In this document: in pieces, positions 1-7,984 of the stretch
How positions within the stretch are numbered: position 1 is the first letter of the stretch
Layout: each line of letters begins with the position of its first letter
Origin: Collimonas humicola
GTDB lineage: Bacteria > Pseudomonadota > Gammaproteobacteria > Burkholderiales > Burkholderiaceae_D
Direction: 5' to 3'
DNA: 64,000 nucleotides
Assembly (NCBI RefSeq): GCF_018304945.1
Contig: NZ_JAGQEE010000005.1
Coordinates: forward strand, 186,001 to 250,000
Made by a program: the position numbers and the translations under genes
The notes under the pieces: generated by a model
What the model saw: the letters and a program-made list of their open reading frames with translations, nothing else
Databases searched by the model: none
Told to the model about the DNA's origin: nothing

Positions 1-1
1 C

Positions 2-1327
2 AGTTCGCCGGCAATGGTTTTGCCGAGCGCTAGCGCGAAACAGTTCGACGGCTTGCATGCCGACATGTGGAATCCGGCGAATTCGGGCTATTTTGGCGGC
101 GATCCGCCGCAAAAGGTGCTGGTCGGGCGCGGTTCGACCAGCAGCACCATACCTGATCCCGATCCCGAGGAAACCTTCGATAACGTGACCTATCAGCTGT
201 ACGGCCCGCAGGGCGCGGTCGCCGCGCCTTCCTGCCCCATGCAGGGCTTCGTCGTCAATTACGCCACCACGACGACCGCAGACGCGACCCAGATCATGCA
301 ATGCCACGATTGCGCCCAGATACCGGTGCTGGCGGCGCTGGCGCGGCAATACGCGGTATCCGATGCCTGGTTCGCATCGGTGCCCAGCCAAACCTGGCCG
401 AACCGCGCCTTCGCGCACGCCGGCACTTCCAACGGCCGCATCAACAACGGCAGCCCGCCGGATCCGTTTCAATGGGATGTGCCGACCATCTACAACGTGC
501 TGCAAGCGATAGGCAGCAGCTGGTCGGTATACAGCAATACGCTGTTGACGCCGTCGCTGACGCGCACCATGTTTCCCAAGCTGTGGGATCCGCTGCTGAA
601 CACGCATTTCAGCCGGTTTACAGAATTTGTCGATGCCTGCGCCAGCGATACGCTGCCGGCCTACAGTTTCATCGAGCCTTGCTTCCTGCTGGAACCGAAC
701 GACCAGCATCCGCCGCACGATATCCAGGCCGGCGAGGCGTTTTTGCACGACATCTGGACGGCCGTCAGCACATCCCCAGGCTGGAACAGGACCTTGCTGA
801 TCATTACCTATGACGAGCATGGCGGCTGTTACGATCATGTGCTGCCGCCGGCCGGCGCACAGGCGCCGGATGCCGCCAGCGCACCCGGCGACGGCGGTTT
901 CGGCTTCGACCGTTTCGGCGTGCGCGTGCCGGCGGTGCTGGTCTCGCCCTATATCGCCGCGGGCACGGTGTTCCGCTCCGCCACCGGCGTTCCTTACGAC
1001 CACGCCTCGATACTGGCGACCTTGCGCGACTGGATCGGCATCGCGTCGGCAGACATGCTGCCGAGCAAGCGCATTGCCGCCGCCCCGACGCTGGAGCAGG
1101 TATTGACGCTGGCTGCGCCGCGCACCGACCTGCCGCAGATTGCCGCCCCGGCTGCAAACTGGCTGCCGCCGCCAGCGTCAACGCCGCTCAACGATTTGCA
1201 GAAAAGCCTGGTGAGCGGCTCGGCGCGGCGTTTCGGCCTCGACCCTGCGGCCACGCTGGACAAGATCCAGACGCGCCAGCATGCGGTGGATTTTTTCAAG
1301 CGCCGGCCGACCAGGGTCAATTCTTGA
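2..1327 (+). CDS. Phosphoesterase / phospholipase C family protein, 5' end outside window
   Basis: The reading frame is open from the first bases of the window, so the true start lies upstream; the ATG at 14 is probably internal. The visible part resembles bacterial phosphoesterases of the acidic phospholipase C / AcpA group. These are secreted enzymes that hydrolyse phosphomonoesters or phospholipids. Near bases 807-850 the protein reads TYDEHGGCYDHVLPP, a metal-binding and active-site segment of this family, followed by GFDRFGVRVPAVLVSPYI, also typical. The usual N-terminal ENRSFD-type segment and any signal peptide are missing and presumably sit before base 1. Substrate cannot be told from sequence. 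The gene ends 10 bp from the 3' end of the convergent lipoprotein gene. Family call is fairly sure; the exact enzyme is not. Confidence 0.8.
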   Translation, partial: SSPAMVLPSASAKQFDGLHADMWNPANSGYFGGDPPQKVLVGRGSTSSTIPDPDPEETFDNVTYQLYGPQGAVAAPSCPMQGFVVNYATTTTADATQIMQCHDCAQIPVLAALARQYAVSDAWFASVPSQTWPNRAFAHAGTSNGRINNGSPPDPFQWDVPTIYNVLQAIGSSWSVYSNTLLTPSLTRTMFPKLWDPLLNTHFSRFTEFVDACASDTLPAYSFIEPCFLLEPNDQHPPHDIQAGEAFLHDIWTAVSTSPGWNRTLLIITYDEHGGCYDHVLPPAGAQAPDAASAPGDGGFGFDRFGVRVPAVLVSPYIAAGTVFRSATGVPYDHASILATLRDWIGIASADMLPSKRIAAAPTLEQVLTLAAPRTDLPQIAAPAANWLPPPASTPLNDLQKSLVSGSARRFGLDPAATLDKIQTRQHAVDFFKRRPTRVNS

Positions 1328-1337
1328 GCGGCGCCGT

Positions 1338-1571
1338 TCAGCGTCCGTTGCCGTAGCCAGTGTATGGCGTTACGGTGCTCCCGTAGTTGGCAGGCAACAA
1401 CGCTTCGACGGCCTGGCCGCCGCTTGCCTTCCTGGCATGCGATGGAATGATCGAGCCGGTGACGTATTCCTTCGGCTCGGCATTGGCCGCTTCGTCGGCA
1501 TCCGTGGGGCTGCTGCTTGCGCACGCAGACATAAGCGGCAGGACAAAGGCGAGCATCAGGGTAGTCTTCAT
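1338..1571 (-). CDS. Small predicted lipoprotein
   Basis: A 77-residue protein starts with a short positive stretch and a hydrophobic core that ends in LMSAC. This is a good lipobox, so Cys17 would be lipidated after signal peptidase II cleavage. The mature part is only about 60 residues, acidic at first, then contains EYVTGSIIPSHAR and a Gly/Tyr-rich tail. No catalytic motif is visible and I do not recognise a function. The gene is convergent with the phosphoesterase and divergent from hrpA. Outer-membrane location is an inference, since the residue after Cys is Ala rather than Asp. Confidence 0.6.
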   Translation of the reverse strand: MKTTLMLAFVLPLMSACASSSPTDADEAANAEPKEYVTGSIIPSHARKASGGQAVEALLPANYGSTVTPYTGYGNGR

Positions 1572-1806
1572 GTAGTCATTCCGTCACGGTAAAAGTGGTT
1601 GGAAAACAGAATCCAGCGAGTGCGAACGCATTGATGTCGGGATAATTGCTGTTACTCCCGAGAAATTTAGGTTAGCATATTGCTGTTGTTTTGCCAGCAA
1701 GAATTTACCTGGCGCAATGCCTGAATCGACAGGCGCGGATGCATCAGCTGCCGGCGCCTTTATAAGATGCTCATCCGTGGATGACGCTCTGTATAATCCC
1801 ATCCTC

Positions 1807-4800
1807 ATGTCAACACCAGAATCCATCAAATCACCGCGTTCGCGCGAGATAACGCCACCGCAACGCAATGCCTTGCCGCCTATCGTCTTCCCCGAGGAGC
1901 TGCCGGTTTCAGGCAAGCGCGCGGAAATCTCCGCCGCCCTGAGCGCCAACCAGGTCATCATCGTCTGCGGCGAGACCGGCTCCGGCAAGACCACGCAGCT
2001 GCCGAAGATCTGCCTGGAGCTGGGCCGCGGCCTGCACGGCATGATCGGCCATACCCAGCCGCGCCGGATTGCCGCGTCCTCGACCGCCAAGCGCATCGCG
2101 CAGGAACTCAATTCGCCGCTGGGCGAGCACGTCGGCTACAAGGTGCGTTTCAACGACACCCTGACCAAGGGCGCCTGGATCAAGCTGATGACCGACGGCA
2201 TCCTGCTGGCCGAGACCCAGACCGATCCCTTGCTGCGCCAGTACGACACCATCATCATCGATGAAGCGCATGAACGCAGCCTGAACATCGATTTCCTGCT
2301 GGGCTACCTGAAGCAGCTGCTGCCCAAGCGGCCCGACCTGAAAGTCATCATTACCTCGGCCACCATCGATGCCGACCGCTTTGCGCGCCATTTCGGCAGC
2401 GCCGACAAGCCGGCGCCGGTGATCGAGGTGTCCGGCCGCCTGTATGAAGTCGAGGTGCGTTACAGGCCGGTCGACAATGCCGACCGCAGCGGCGTCAGTC
2501 CGGGCCATGCGGCCAATGCGGCTGCCGCGGCCAAGCCGAATGCGCCGCAAAGCGCGGCCCAGCGCGACCGCGAACAGCGTGATCTGATGGACGCCGTGGT
2601 GGACGCTGTCGACGAGCTGGCGCGCATCGGTTCCGGCGACGTGCTGGTGTTCCTGCCGGGCGAACGCGAAATCCGCGATGCCGCCGAAGCGTTGCGCAAG
2701 CACCATCCTGCCCATGTCGAAATCCTGCCTTTGTTTGCGCGTCTGTCAGCGCAGGAGCAGGAGCGGGTGTTCAAGGCCTCCAATGCGCGCCGCATCGTGC
2801 TGGCAACCAACGTCGCCGAAACTTCGCTGACGGTGCCGGGCATCCGCTATGTGGTGGACGCCGGCCTGGCGCGCGTCAAGCGCTACAGCTACCGCAACAA
2901 GGTCGAGCAGCTGCAGATCGAGCCGATTGCACAATCGGCCGCCAACCAGCGCGCCGGCCGTTGCGGCCGGGTGGCGGCGGGGGTCTGCATCCGCCTGTAT
3001 GAAGAACAGGATTACCTGCAGCGGCCGAAATTCACCGAACCGGAAATCCTGCGCTCGTCGCTGGCCTCCGTCATCCTGCGCATGAAGTCGCTGCACCTGA
3101 CCGATGTCGAGACTTTCCCGTTCATCGAACCGCCGCCGGGCCGCGCCATCGCCGACGGCTACCAGCTGCTGCAAGAGCTGGGGGCGGTCGACGACAACAA
3201 CCTGCTGACCAAGACCGGACGCCAGCTGGCCAAGTTGCCGCTGGATCCGCGCGTCGGCCGCATGATCCTGGCGGCGCTGGATAATGTCTGCCTGAGCGAA
3301 ATGCTGATCATCGCGGCGGCGCTGTCGGTGCAGGATCCGCGCGATCGTCCGCTGGAGGCGCAGGGCGCGGCTGATCTGGCGCACAAGAAGTTCGCCGATG
3401 AAAAATCCGAATTCCTCAGCTACCTGAAGATCTGGAAATGGTTTGAGGACGCTATCGAGCACAAGAAAACCAATCGTCAGCTGATGGATAACTGCCGCGC
3501 CAACTTCCTCTCGCAGCTGCGGCTGCGGGAATGGCGCGACGTCCATTCGCAGCTGCTGACGATCGTGCGCGAACAGGGCTGGCGCCTCAACGAAGCGCCC
3601 GCCACCTATGAGCAGCTGCATTGCGCCTTGCTCACCGGCTTGCTGGGCAACGTCGGCTTCAAGGCCGACGACGATCCGCATTACCTCGGTGCGCGCGGCA
3701 TCAAGTTCCACCTGTGGCCAGGCTCGCATCTGTTGAAGAAGGCGGGCAAGTGGGTGATGGCGGCCGAGCTGGTCGACACCAGCCGCCTGTATGCGCGCTG
3801 CATCGCCCAGATCCAGCCGGAGTGGCTGGAAAAGGTCGGCGCCCATCTGCTGAAGAAATCGTATGGCGAGCCGCGCTGGGAAAAACGCACGGCGCAAGTG
3901 TCGGCCTCCGAGCGCGCTACCTTGTACGGGCTGGTGGTGTACAGCCAGCGGCGCATCAATTTCGGCTTGATCAATGCCGCCGAAGCGCGCGAAATCTTCA
4001 TTCGCGATGCGCTGGTCGGCGGCGAGTTCGATACCCGCGCGCCGTTCTTTGCCCACAACCAGAAACTGATCCGCGAGATCGAGAACCTGGAGCACAAGTC
4101 GCGCCGTCTTGACGTGCTGGTCGACGATGAACTGATCGCGGCGTTCTACAACAAACTGATTCCTGCCGATATCTGCAATGGCATCAGCTTTGAAAAATGG
4201 CACAAGGACGTCAGCGTGCAGACGCCCAAGCTGCTGTTCCTTAACCGCGACGACCTGATGCGGCATGAGGCAGCAGGAATTACCACCGAACTGTTCCCGA
4301 AAGTGATGCGGGTGGCCGGCATCGAGATGGCATTGTCGTATCACTTCGAGCCGGGCACGCCGCGCGACGGCGTTACCCTGACGGTGCCGCTGTATGCGCT
4401 CAATCAGGTCTATGCCGACCGCTGCGACTGGCTGGTGGCCGGCATGCTGAAGGAAAAAGTGCATCTGCTGCTGAAATCGCTGCCGCAGAAAATCCGCCGC
4501 AATTGCGTGCCCTTGCCGGACTATGCTGCCGGTTTCTGCGAACGCGTCCAGGCCCGCCACGCGTTCGGCCACGGCAATCTGCTGGATGCGCTGATGGCGG
4601 ATATCCGCACCGAAACCACGGTGATTGCCCGCAGTACGGACTTCAAGCTGGAAACCTTGCCGGCCCATCATTCGATGAACTTCAAGATCGTCGACGAGCA
4701 TGGCCGCCAGCTGGATATGGGGCGCAACCTATCGGCCTTGCAGGATGAATTCGGCGGCCAGGCGCGCGAGAGCTTCCAGAAGCTGGCGGAAAACACGGTG

Positions 4801-5760
4801 GTGACCAGCGATGTGCCGCAGGCGCTGCAGGTGTCGGCGCCGCAAGCGGGACAGAAAGACGCTGCCGCCAAGCCCGCGGACGCCGCGGCGGCCAAGCCGG
4901 CCGGCCAGTACAGCATGCTGACCAGCTGGACTTTCGGCGAACTGCCGGAGCTGCTGGAAATCCAGCAGGGCAAGCAGACCTTGATCGGCTTTCCGGCGCT
5001 GGTGGACAAGGCGAGCCATTGCGATCTCGAAGTATTCGACGATCCCAACGAAGCGGCGCGCATCCACCGCCTCGGCTTGCGCCGCCTGTTTGCCTTGCAA
5101 CTGAAAGAGCAACTGAAATTCCTGGAAAAGAATATCCCCGGCTTGCAGCAGATGGGCATGCAGTTCATGGCACTGGGGTCGCAAGAAGAATTGCGCGACC
5201 AGATCATCGCCGCCGGGCTGGAACGCGCTTGCCTGCAGTTACCTTTGCCCAGGAATGCGGAGCAGTTCGCGCAGCGCAAGGACGAAGGCAAGTCGCGCCT
5301 GGGTTTGCTGTGCAACGAAATCGCCCGGCTGGCCGGCCTCATCCTGGCCGAATACTACGGCTTGCCGAAGAGGCTGCAGGGCGCCAAGGGGCATGCGCAG
5401 GCGGTGGCCGATATCCAGTCGCAATTGCAGGGGCTGGTCGGCAAGCGTTTCATCGCCGATAACGACTACGCCAACCTGACGCATTTCCCGCGCTACCTGA
5501 AGGCGGTCAACGTCCGGCTGGAGAAATTGCGCGCCGACCCGACCCGCGATGGACGTTTGTTGACGGAATGGCTACAAGTGGCCGTGCCTTGGCAACGGGC
5601 GCAAAAAGACCGCGGCAGCAAGAATTCCGATCCCAAGATGAACGAATTCCGCTGGCTGCTGGAGGAATTGCGGGTCTCGCTGTTCGCGCAGGAGTTGAAG
5701 ACGCCGATGCCGGTATCGGCCAAGCGCTTGCAGAAAGTATGGGAAACCATGCAGCGCTAG
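1807..5760 (+). CDS. hrpA: ATP-dependent RNA helicase HrpA
   Basis: DEAH-box helicase of about 1317 residues, close to the usual 1300 of HrpA. Visible motifs are GETGSGKTT (Walker A, about residue 55), DEAH (152-155), SAT (184-186) and QRAGRCGR (motif VI, about 381). Winged-helix/HA2 and OB regions and the long HrpA-specific C-terminal domain follow. HrpA remodels RNA and has been linked to mRNA processing and rescue of stalled ribosomes. The start at 1807 (MSTPES) is chosen because conservation seems to begin soon after; an in-frame ATG at 1717 would add 30 unremarkable residues. Neither start has a good Shine-Dalgarno sequence. A perfect TATAAT lies at 1792-1797, just before the chosen start. 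Ala/Lys-rich residues near bases 4850-4910 form a linker. Confidence 0.95.
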   Translation: MSTPESIKSPRSREITPPQRNALPPIVFPEELPVSGKRAEISAALSANQVIIVCGETGSGKTTQLPKICLELGRGLHGMIGHTQPRRIAASSTAKRIAQELNSPLGEHVGYKVRFNDTLTKGAWIKLMTDGILLAETQTDPLLRQYDTIIIDEAHERSLNIDFLLGYLKQLLPKRPDLKVIITSATIDADRFARHFGSADKPAPVIEVSGRLYEVEVRYRPVDNADRSGVSPGHAANAAAAAKPNAPQSAAQRDREQRDLMDAVVDAVDELARIGSGDVLVFLPGEREIRDAAEALRKHHPAHVEILPLFARLSAQEQERVFKASNARRIVLATNVAETSLTVPGIRYVVDAGLARVKRYSYRNKVEQLQIEPIAQSAANQRAGRCGRVAAGVCIRLYEEQDYLQRPKFTEPEILRSSLASVILRMKSLHLTDVETFPFIEPPPGRAIADGYQLLQELGAVDDNNLLTKTGRQLAKLPLDPRVGRMILAALDNVCLSEMLIIAAALSVQDPRDRPLEAQGAADLAHKKFADEKSEFLSYLKIWKWFEDAIEHKKTNRQLMDNCRANFLSQLRLREWRDVHSQLLTIVREQGWRLNEAPATYEQLHCALLTGLLGNVGFKADDDPHYLGARGIKFHLWPGSHLLKKAGKWVMAAELVDTSRLYARCIAQIQPEWLEKVGAHLLKKSYGEPRWEKRTAQVSASERATLYGLVVYSQRRINFGLINAAEAREIFIRDALVGGEFDTRAPFFAHNQKLIREIENLEHKSRRLDVLVDDELIAAFYNKLIPADICNGISFEKWHKDVSVQTPKLLFLNRDDLMRHEAAGITTELFPKVMRVAGIEMALSYHFEPGTPRDGVTLTVPLYALNQVYADRCDWLVAGMLKEKVHLLLKSLPQKIRRNCVPLPDYAAGFCERVQARHAFGHGNLLDALMADIRTETTVIARSTDFKLETLPAHHSMNFKIVDEHGRQLDMGRNLSALQDEFGGQARESFQKLAENTVVTSDVPQALQVSAPQAGQKDAAAKPADAAAAKPAGQYSMLTSWTFGELPELLEIQQGKQTLIGFPALVDKASHCDLEVFDDPNEAARIHRLGLRRLFALQLKEQLKFLEKNIPGLQQMGMQFMALGSQEELRDQIIAAGLERACLQLPLPRNAEQFAQRKDEGKSRLGLLCNEIARLAGLILAEYYGLPKRLQGAKGHAQAVADIQSQLQGLVGKRFIADNDYANLTHFPRYLKAVNVRLEKLRADPTRDGRLLTEWLQVAVPWQRAQKDRGSKNSDPKMNEFRWLLEELRVSLFAQELKTPMPVSAKRLQKVWETMQR

Positions 5761-5870
5761 GCCGGAAAAGACACGGATTGAAGCGAAGCCGGTGAGATAG
5801 CCGCTTTAAAGGCTATTTGGCGTAAAATTGCGCAAAATATATACCTAAACCAACTGATTGATAGAAAACA

Positions 5871-6437
5871 ATGACGATTAAATCCGACAAATGGATACGC
5901 CGCATGGCAGAGCAAACCGGCATGATCGAGCCTTTCGAGCCCGGTCAGGTGCGCGAAGCCAACGGCCAGAAGATCGTGTCTTACGGCACCTCGTCTTACG
6001 GCTACGACATCCGCTGCGCCAACGAATTCAAGATTTTCACGAACATCAACTCGACCATCGTCGATCCCAAGAACTTCGACGAGAAATCGTTTGTCGATTT
6101 CAGCGGCGACGTCTGCATCATCCCGCCGAATTCCTTCGCGCTGGCGCGCACCATGGAATACTTCCGCATCCCGCGCAGCGTGCTGACCATCTGCCTCGGC
6201 AAGTCGACCTACGCGCGTTGCGGCATCATCGTCAACGTCACCCCGTTCGAGCCTGAGTGGGAAGGTTACGTGACGCTGGAGTTTTCCAACACCACGCCGC
6301 TGCCGGCCAAGATTTACGCTGGCGAAGGCTGCGCCCAGGTGCTGTTCTTCGAAAGCGATGAAATCTGCGAGACGTCCTACAAGGACCGCGGCGGCAAGTA
6401 CCAAGGCCAGCACGGCGTCACTCTACCAAAAACCTGA
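5871..6437 (+). CDS. dcd: dCTP deaminase
   Basis: 188-residue protein matching dCTP deaminase, which converts dCTP to dUTP for thymidylate synthesis. SSYGYDIRC near the N-terminus, the GKSTYARCG phosphate-binding segment (about 111-119) and VTLEFSNT containing the catalytic glutamate (E137 here) are all present, and the C-terminal [10 protein letters not shown] tail that closes over the nucleotide is intact. Length agrees with the homotrimeric enzyme. It follows hrpA by 110 bp and precedes the next gene by 9 bp, so it is probably co-transcribed with 6447-7667. Functionally it connects with thyA and folA elsewhere in the window, though they are not in one operon. Confidence 0.96.
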   Translation: MTIKSDKWIRRMAEQTGMIEPFEPGQVREANGQKIVSYGTSSYGYDIRCANEFKIFTNINSTIVDPKNFDEKSFVDFSGDVCIIPPNSFALARTMEYFRIPRSVLTICLGKSTYARCGIIVNVTPFEPEWEGYVTLEFSNTTPLPAKIYAGEGCAQVLFFESDEICETSYKDRGGKYQGQHGVTLPKT

Positions 6438-6446
6438 AGGTCTGAG

Positions 6447-7667
6447 ATGCCGAAGAACAAGCGACCGGTACCGCGGAAATCCAGCCTTTCCCCTGAAGAT
6501 AAAGACGAAGCCGTCACCCAGCAATTGTGCAACCTGGCGATCGACCTGGCCGAGCAGGATGGCGACGAAGCCGAGGGCGTGGCTGCCGGCGCCGCCTTGC
6601 AGCAGGCCGGCATCGATTTCCACAAGATCATCAAGAAAAACCTGCAGCAGAAAAAAGATGACATCCTGTATGACGCGATTGAGCGCACCAAGTACGCCGA
6701 TCTCGACGCCTGGCGCTTCCTGAAAGAACAGGTCGAAGAAGCCTCGGAGATCTTGCTGGTGCGCCGCGACGAGGGCAAGGTGCTGGAGCTGAACGCCTTT
6801 GTGGTGCCGTTCTTCGCCCACGCCCGCGGCGGCCTCAAGCGCGAGCAGTGCTTCCAGGACCAGGAAGCGTTCGATGCCTTGTCCGCCAGCTTCAAGCAGG
6901 CGCAGCTGGAAGGGCCGGATGCTACCGTGGTGCTGGTCAGCCACGCCTACCACCTCGACGAAATCGACAGCATCCGCTACAGCCATTTGTTTGAAATGAA
7001 CCGCGACGCTTTCGGCGCCATGGCCGACAAGAAACTGGCTGCAACCACCGCCATCGAACGCAGCATCAGCGGCTGGCCGGACAACCAGTTCGGGGCGGAC
7101 GACGATGCGGTCGAGCTGCGCTTCCTGCTGGGCTTTTCGCTCAAGGCCACCGACGACGCCTTTTATAACGTGCCGGACGATGAAGCCGGCGCCGACGCTT
7201 ATTTCAGCGCACGGGAAGAGCGCTTCCACGGCTGGACCGAGCAGGTCGCACCCTTGCTCAAGCGCTGCCTGGTCACCGACGGCAGCGAGATCGACCTGCA
7301 TTTCCTCTACCAGGACTTGTTCCACGGCGGCAAGGAGCGCGGCATCGCCGAGTACTTCACGCTGCAGATGATGTCCGAGCTCAATCACGGCCTCGACCAG
7401 CACGGCGTTGCGTCTTTCGACGCCAATGCCGTCGTCGGTCCTGCCGACGTGCGCGGCGACATGGTGCTGCGGGTGAATTTGTACGGCAAGGACGGCGCCT
7501 TGCTGGCCTCCTCGGAAAAGCCGCTGGCTGCAGGCGCCGACCTGCAAGTGGAAGTCGACGATACCTACGATGCGCTGCGCACCATCGGCGTCACGGCGCT
7601 GGCAGTTGCAGTGAGGTTTGAAGCGGACGGCCAGCCGTCCGAAGTACAGCCTTACGGGGTCGCCTAG
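6447..7667 (+). CDS. Conserved betaproteobacterial protein, probable DUF2863 family
   Basis: 406-residue soluble, acidic protein without signal peptide or membrane segment. From memory it resembles a Burkholderiales-restricted family catalogued as DUF2863; that match was not tested. A basic N-terminus (PKNKRPVPRK) is followed by a helical region with ELNAFVVPFFAHARGG and, later, LHFLYQDLFHGGKERGIAEYF, segments that look conserved rather than low-complexity. No recognisable catalytic motif. It lies 9 bp after dcd and 31 bp before the DUF1653 gene, suggesting a three-gene transcript that ends at the terminator at 7923-7962. Function unknown. Confidence 0.75.
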   Translation: MPKNKRPVPRKSSLSPEDKDEAVTQQLCNLAIDLAEQDGDEAEGVAAGAALQQAGIDFHKIIKKNLQQKKDDILYDAIERTKYADLDAWRFLKEQVEEASEILLVRRDEGKVLELNAFVVPFFAHARGGLKREQCFQDQEAFDALSASFKQAQLEGPDATVVLVSHAYHLDEIDSIRYSHLFEMNRDAFGAMADKKLAATTAIERSISGWPDNQFGADDDAVELRFLLGFSLKATDDAFYNVPDDEAGADAYFSAREERFHGWTEQVAPLLKRCLVTDGSEIDLHFLYQDLFHGGKERGIAEYFTLQMMSELNHGLDQHGVASFDANAVVGPADVRGDMVLRVNLYGKDGALLASSEKPLAAGADLQVEVDDTYDALRTIGVTALAVAVRFEADGQPSEVQPYGVA

Positions 7668-7698
7668 ACGCGGCGCCCTGATTATTTTGGAGAATTGA

Positions 7699-7911
7699 GT
7701 GACTGAAGAAGACGCACGGAAAATTGCCACCCACCGGCATTACAAAGGTGGCCTGTACCGCTACATCGGCGTGGCAAGGCATTCGGAAACCGAAGAAGCT
7801 ATGGTGGTCTATGAGCATCTGTGGCCGCATGCGCCGGGCTTGTGGGTGCGGCCGGCGGAGCTGTTCAACGGCTTGCTTGAAAACGGCGCCAGGCGGTTCG
7901 CGCCGCTGTAA
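7699..7911 (+). CDS. DUF1653 family small protein
   Basis: 70-residue protein starting with GTG; TTGGAGAA a few bases upstream serves as ribosome binding site. The sequence HRHYKGGLYRYIGVARHSET, then VVYEHLW and LWVRPAELF, matches the pattern of DUF1653, a small widespread domain of unknown biochemical role. It is the last gene of the dcd-DUF2863-DUF1653 run and is followed directly by a strong bidirectional terminator. Function unknown. Confidence 0.85.
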   Translation: MTEEDARKIATHRHYKGGLYRYIGVARHSETEEAMVVYEHLWPHAPGLWVRPAELFNGLLENGARRFAPL

Positions 7912-7922
7912 AAGAAAGACGT

Positions 7923-7962
7923 AAAAAAACCGGGACGCTCGACTGAGCCTCCCGGTTTTTTG
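7923..7962. terminator. Bidirectional Rho-independent terminator
   Basis: AAAAAACCGGGA ... TCCCGGTTTTTT forms a GC-rich stem flanked by A and T runs. It sits between the 3' ends of the DUF1653 gene (+) and the decarboxylase gene (-), so it can serve both strands. Confidence 0.9.
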
Positions 7963-7984
7963 TCGGCCACGCTTATGGCTGTTT

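Noticed and set aside
2746-4701. A 651-codon open frame on the minus strand inside hrpA
   Set aside because: It lies fully opposite a gene with intact helicase motifs and reads as low-complexity Gln/Asp/Arg-rich sequence. Such long antisense frames are a product of GC-rich codon bias. The same applies to antisense frames in the decarboxylase, pgi, zwf2, edd, ABC and PKS genes.
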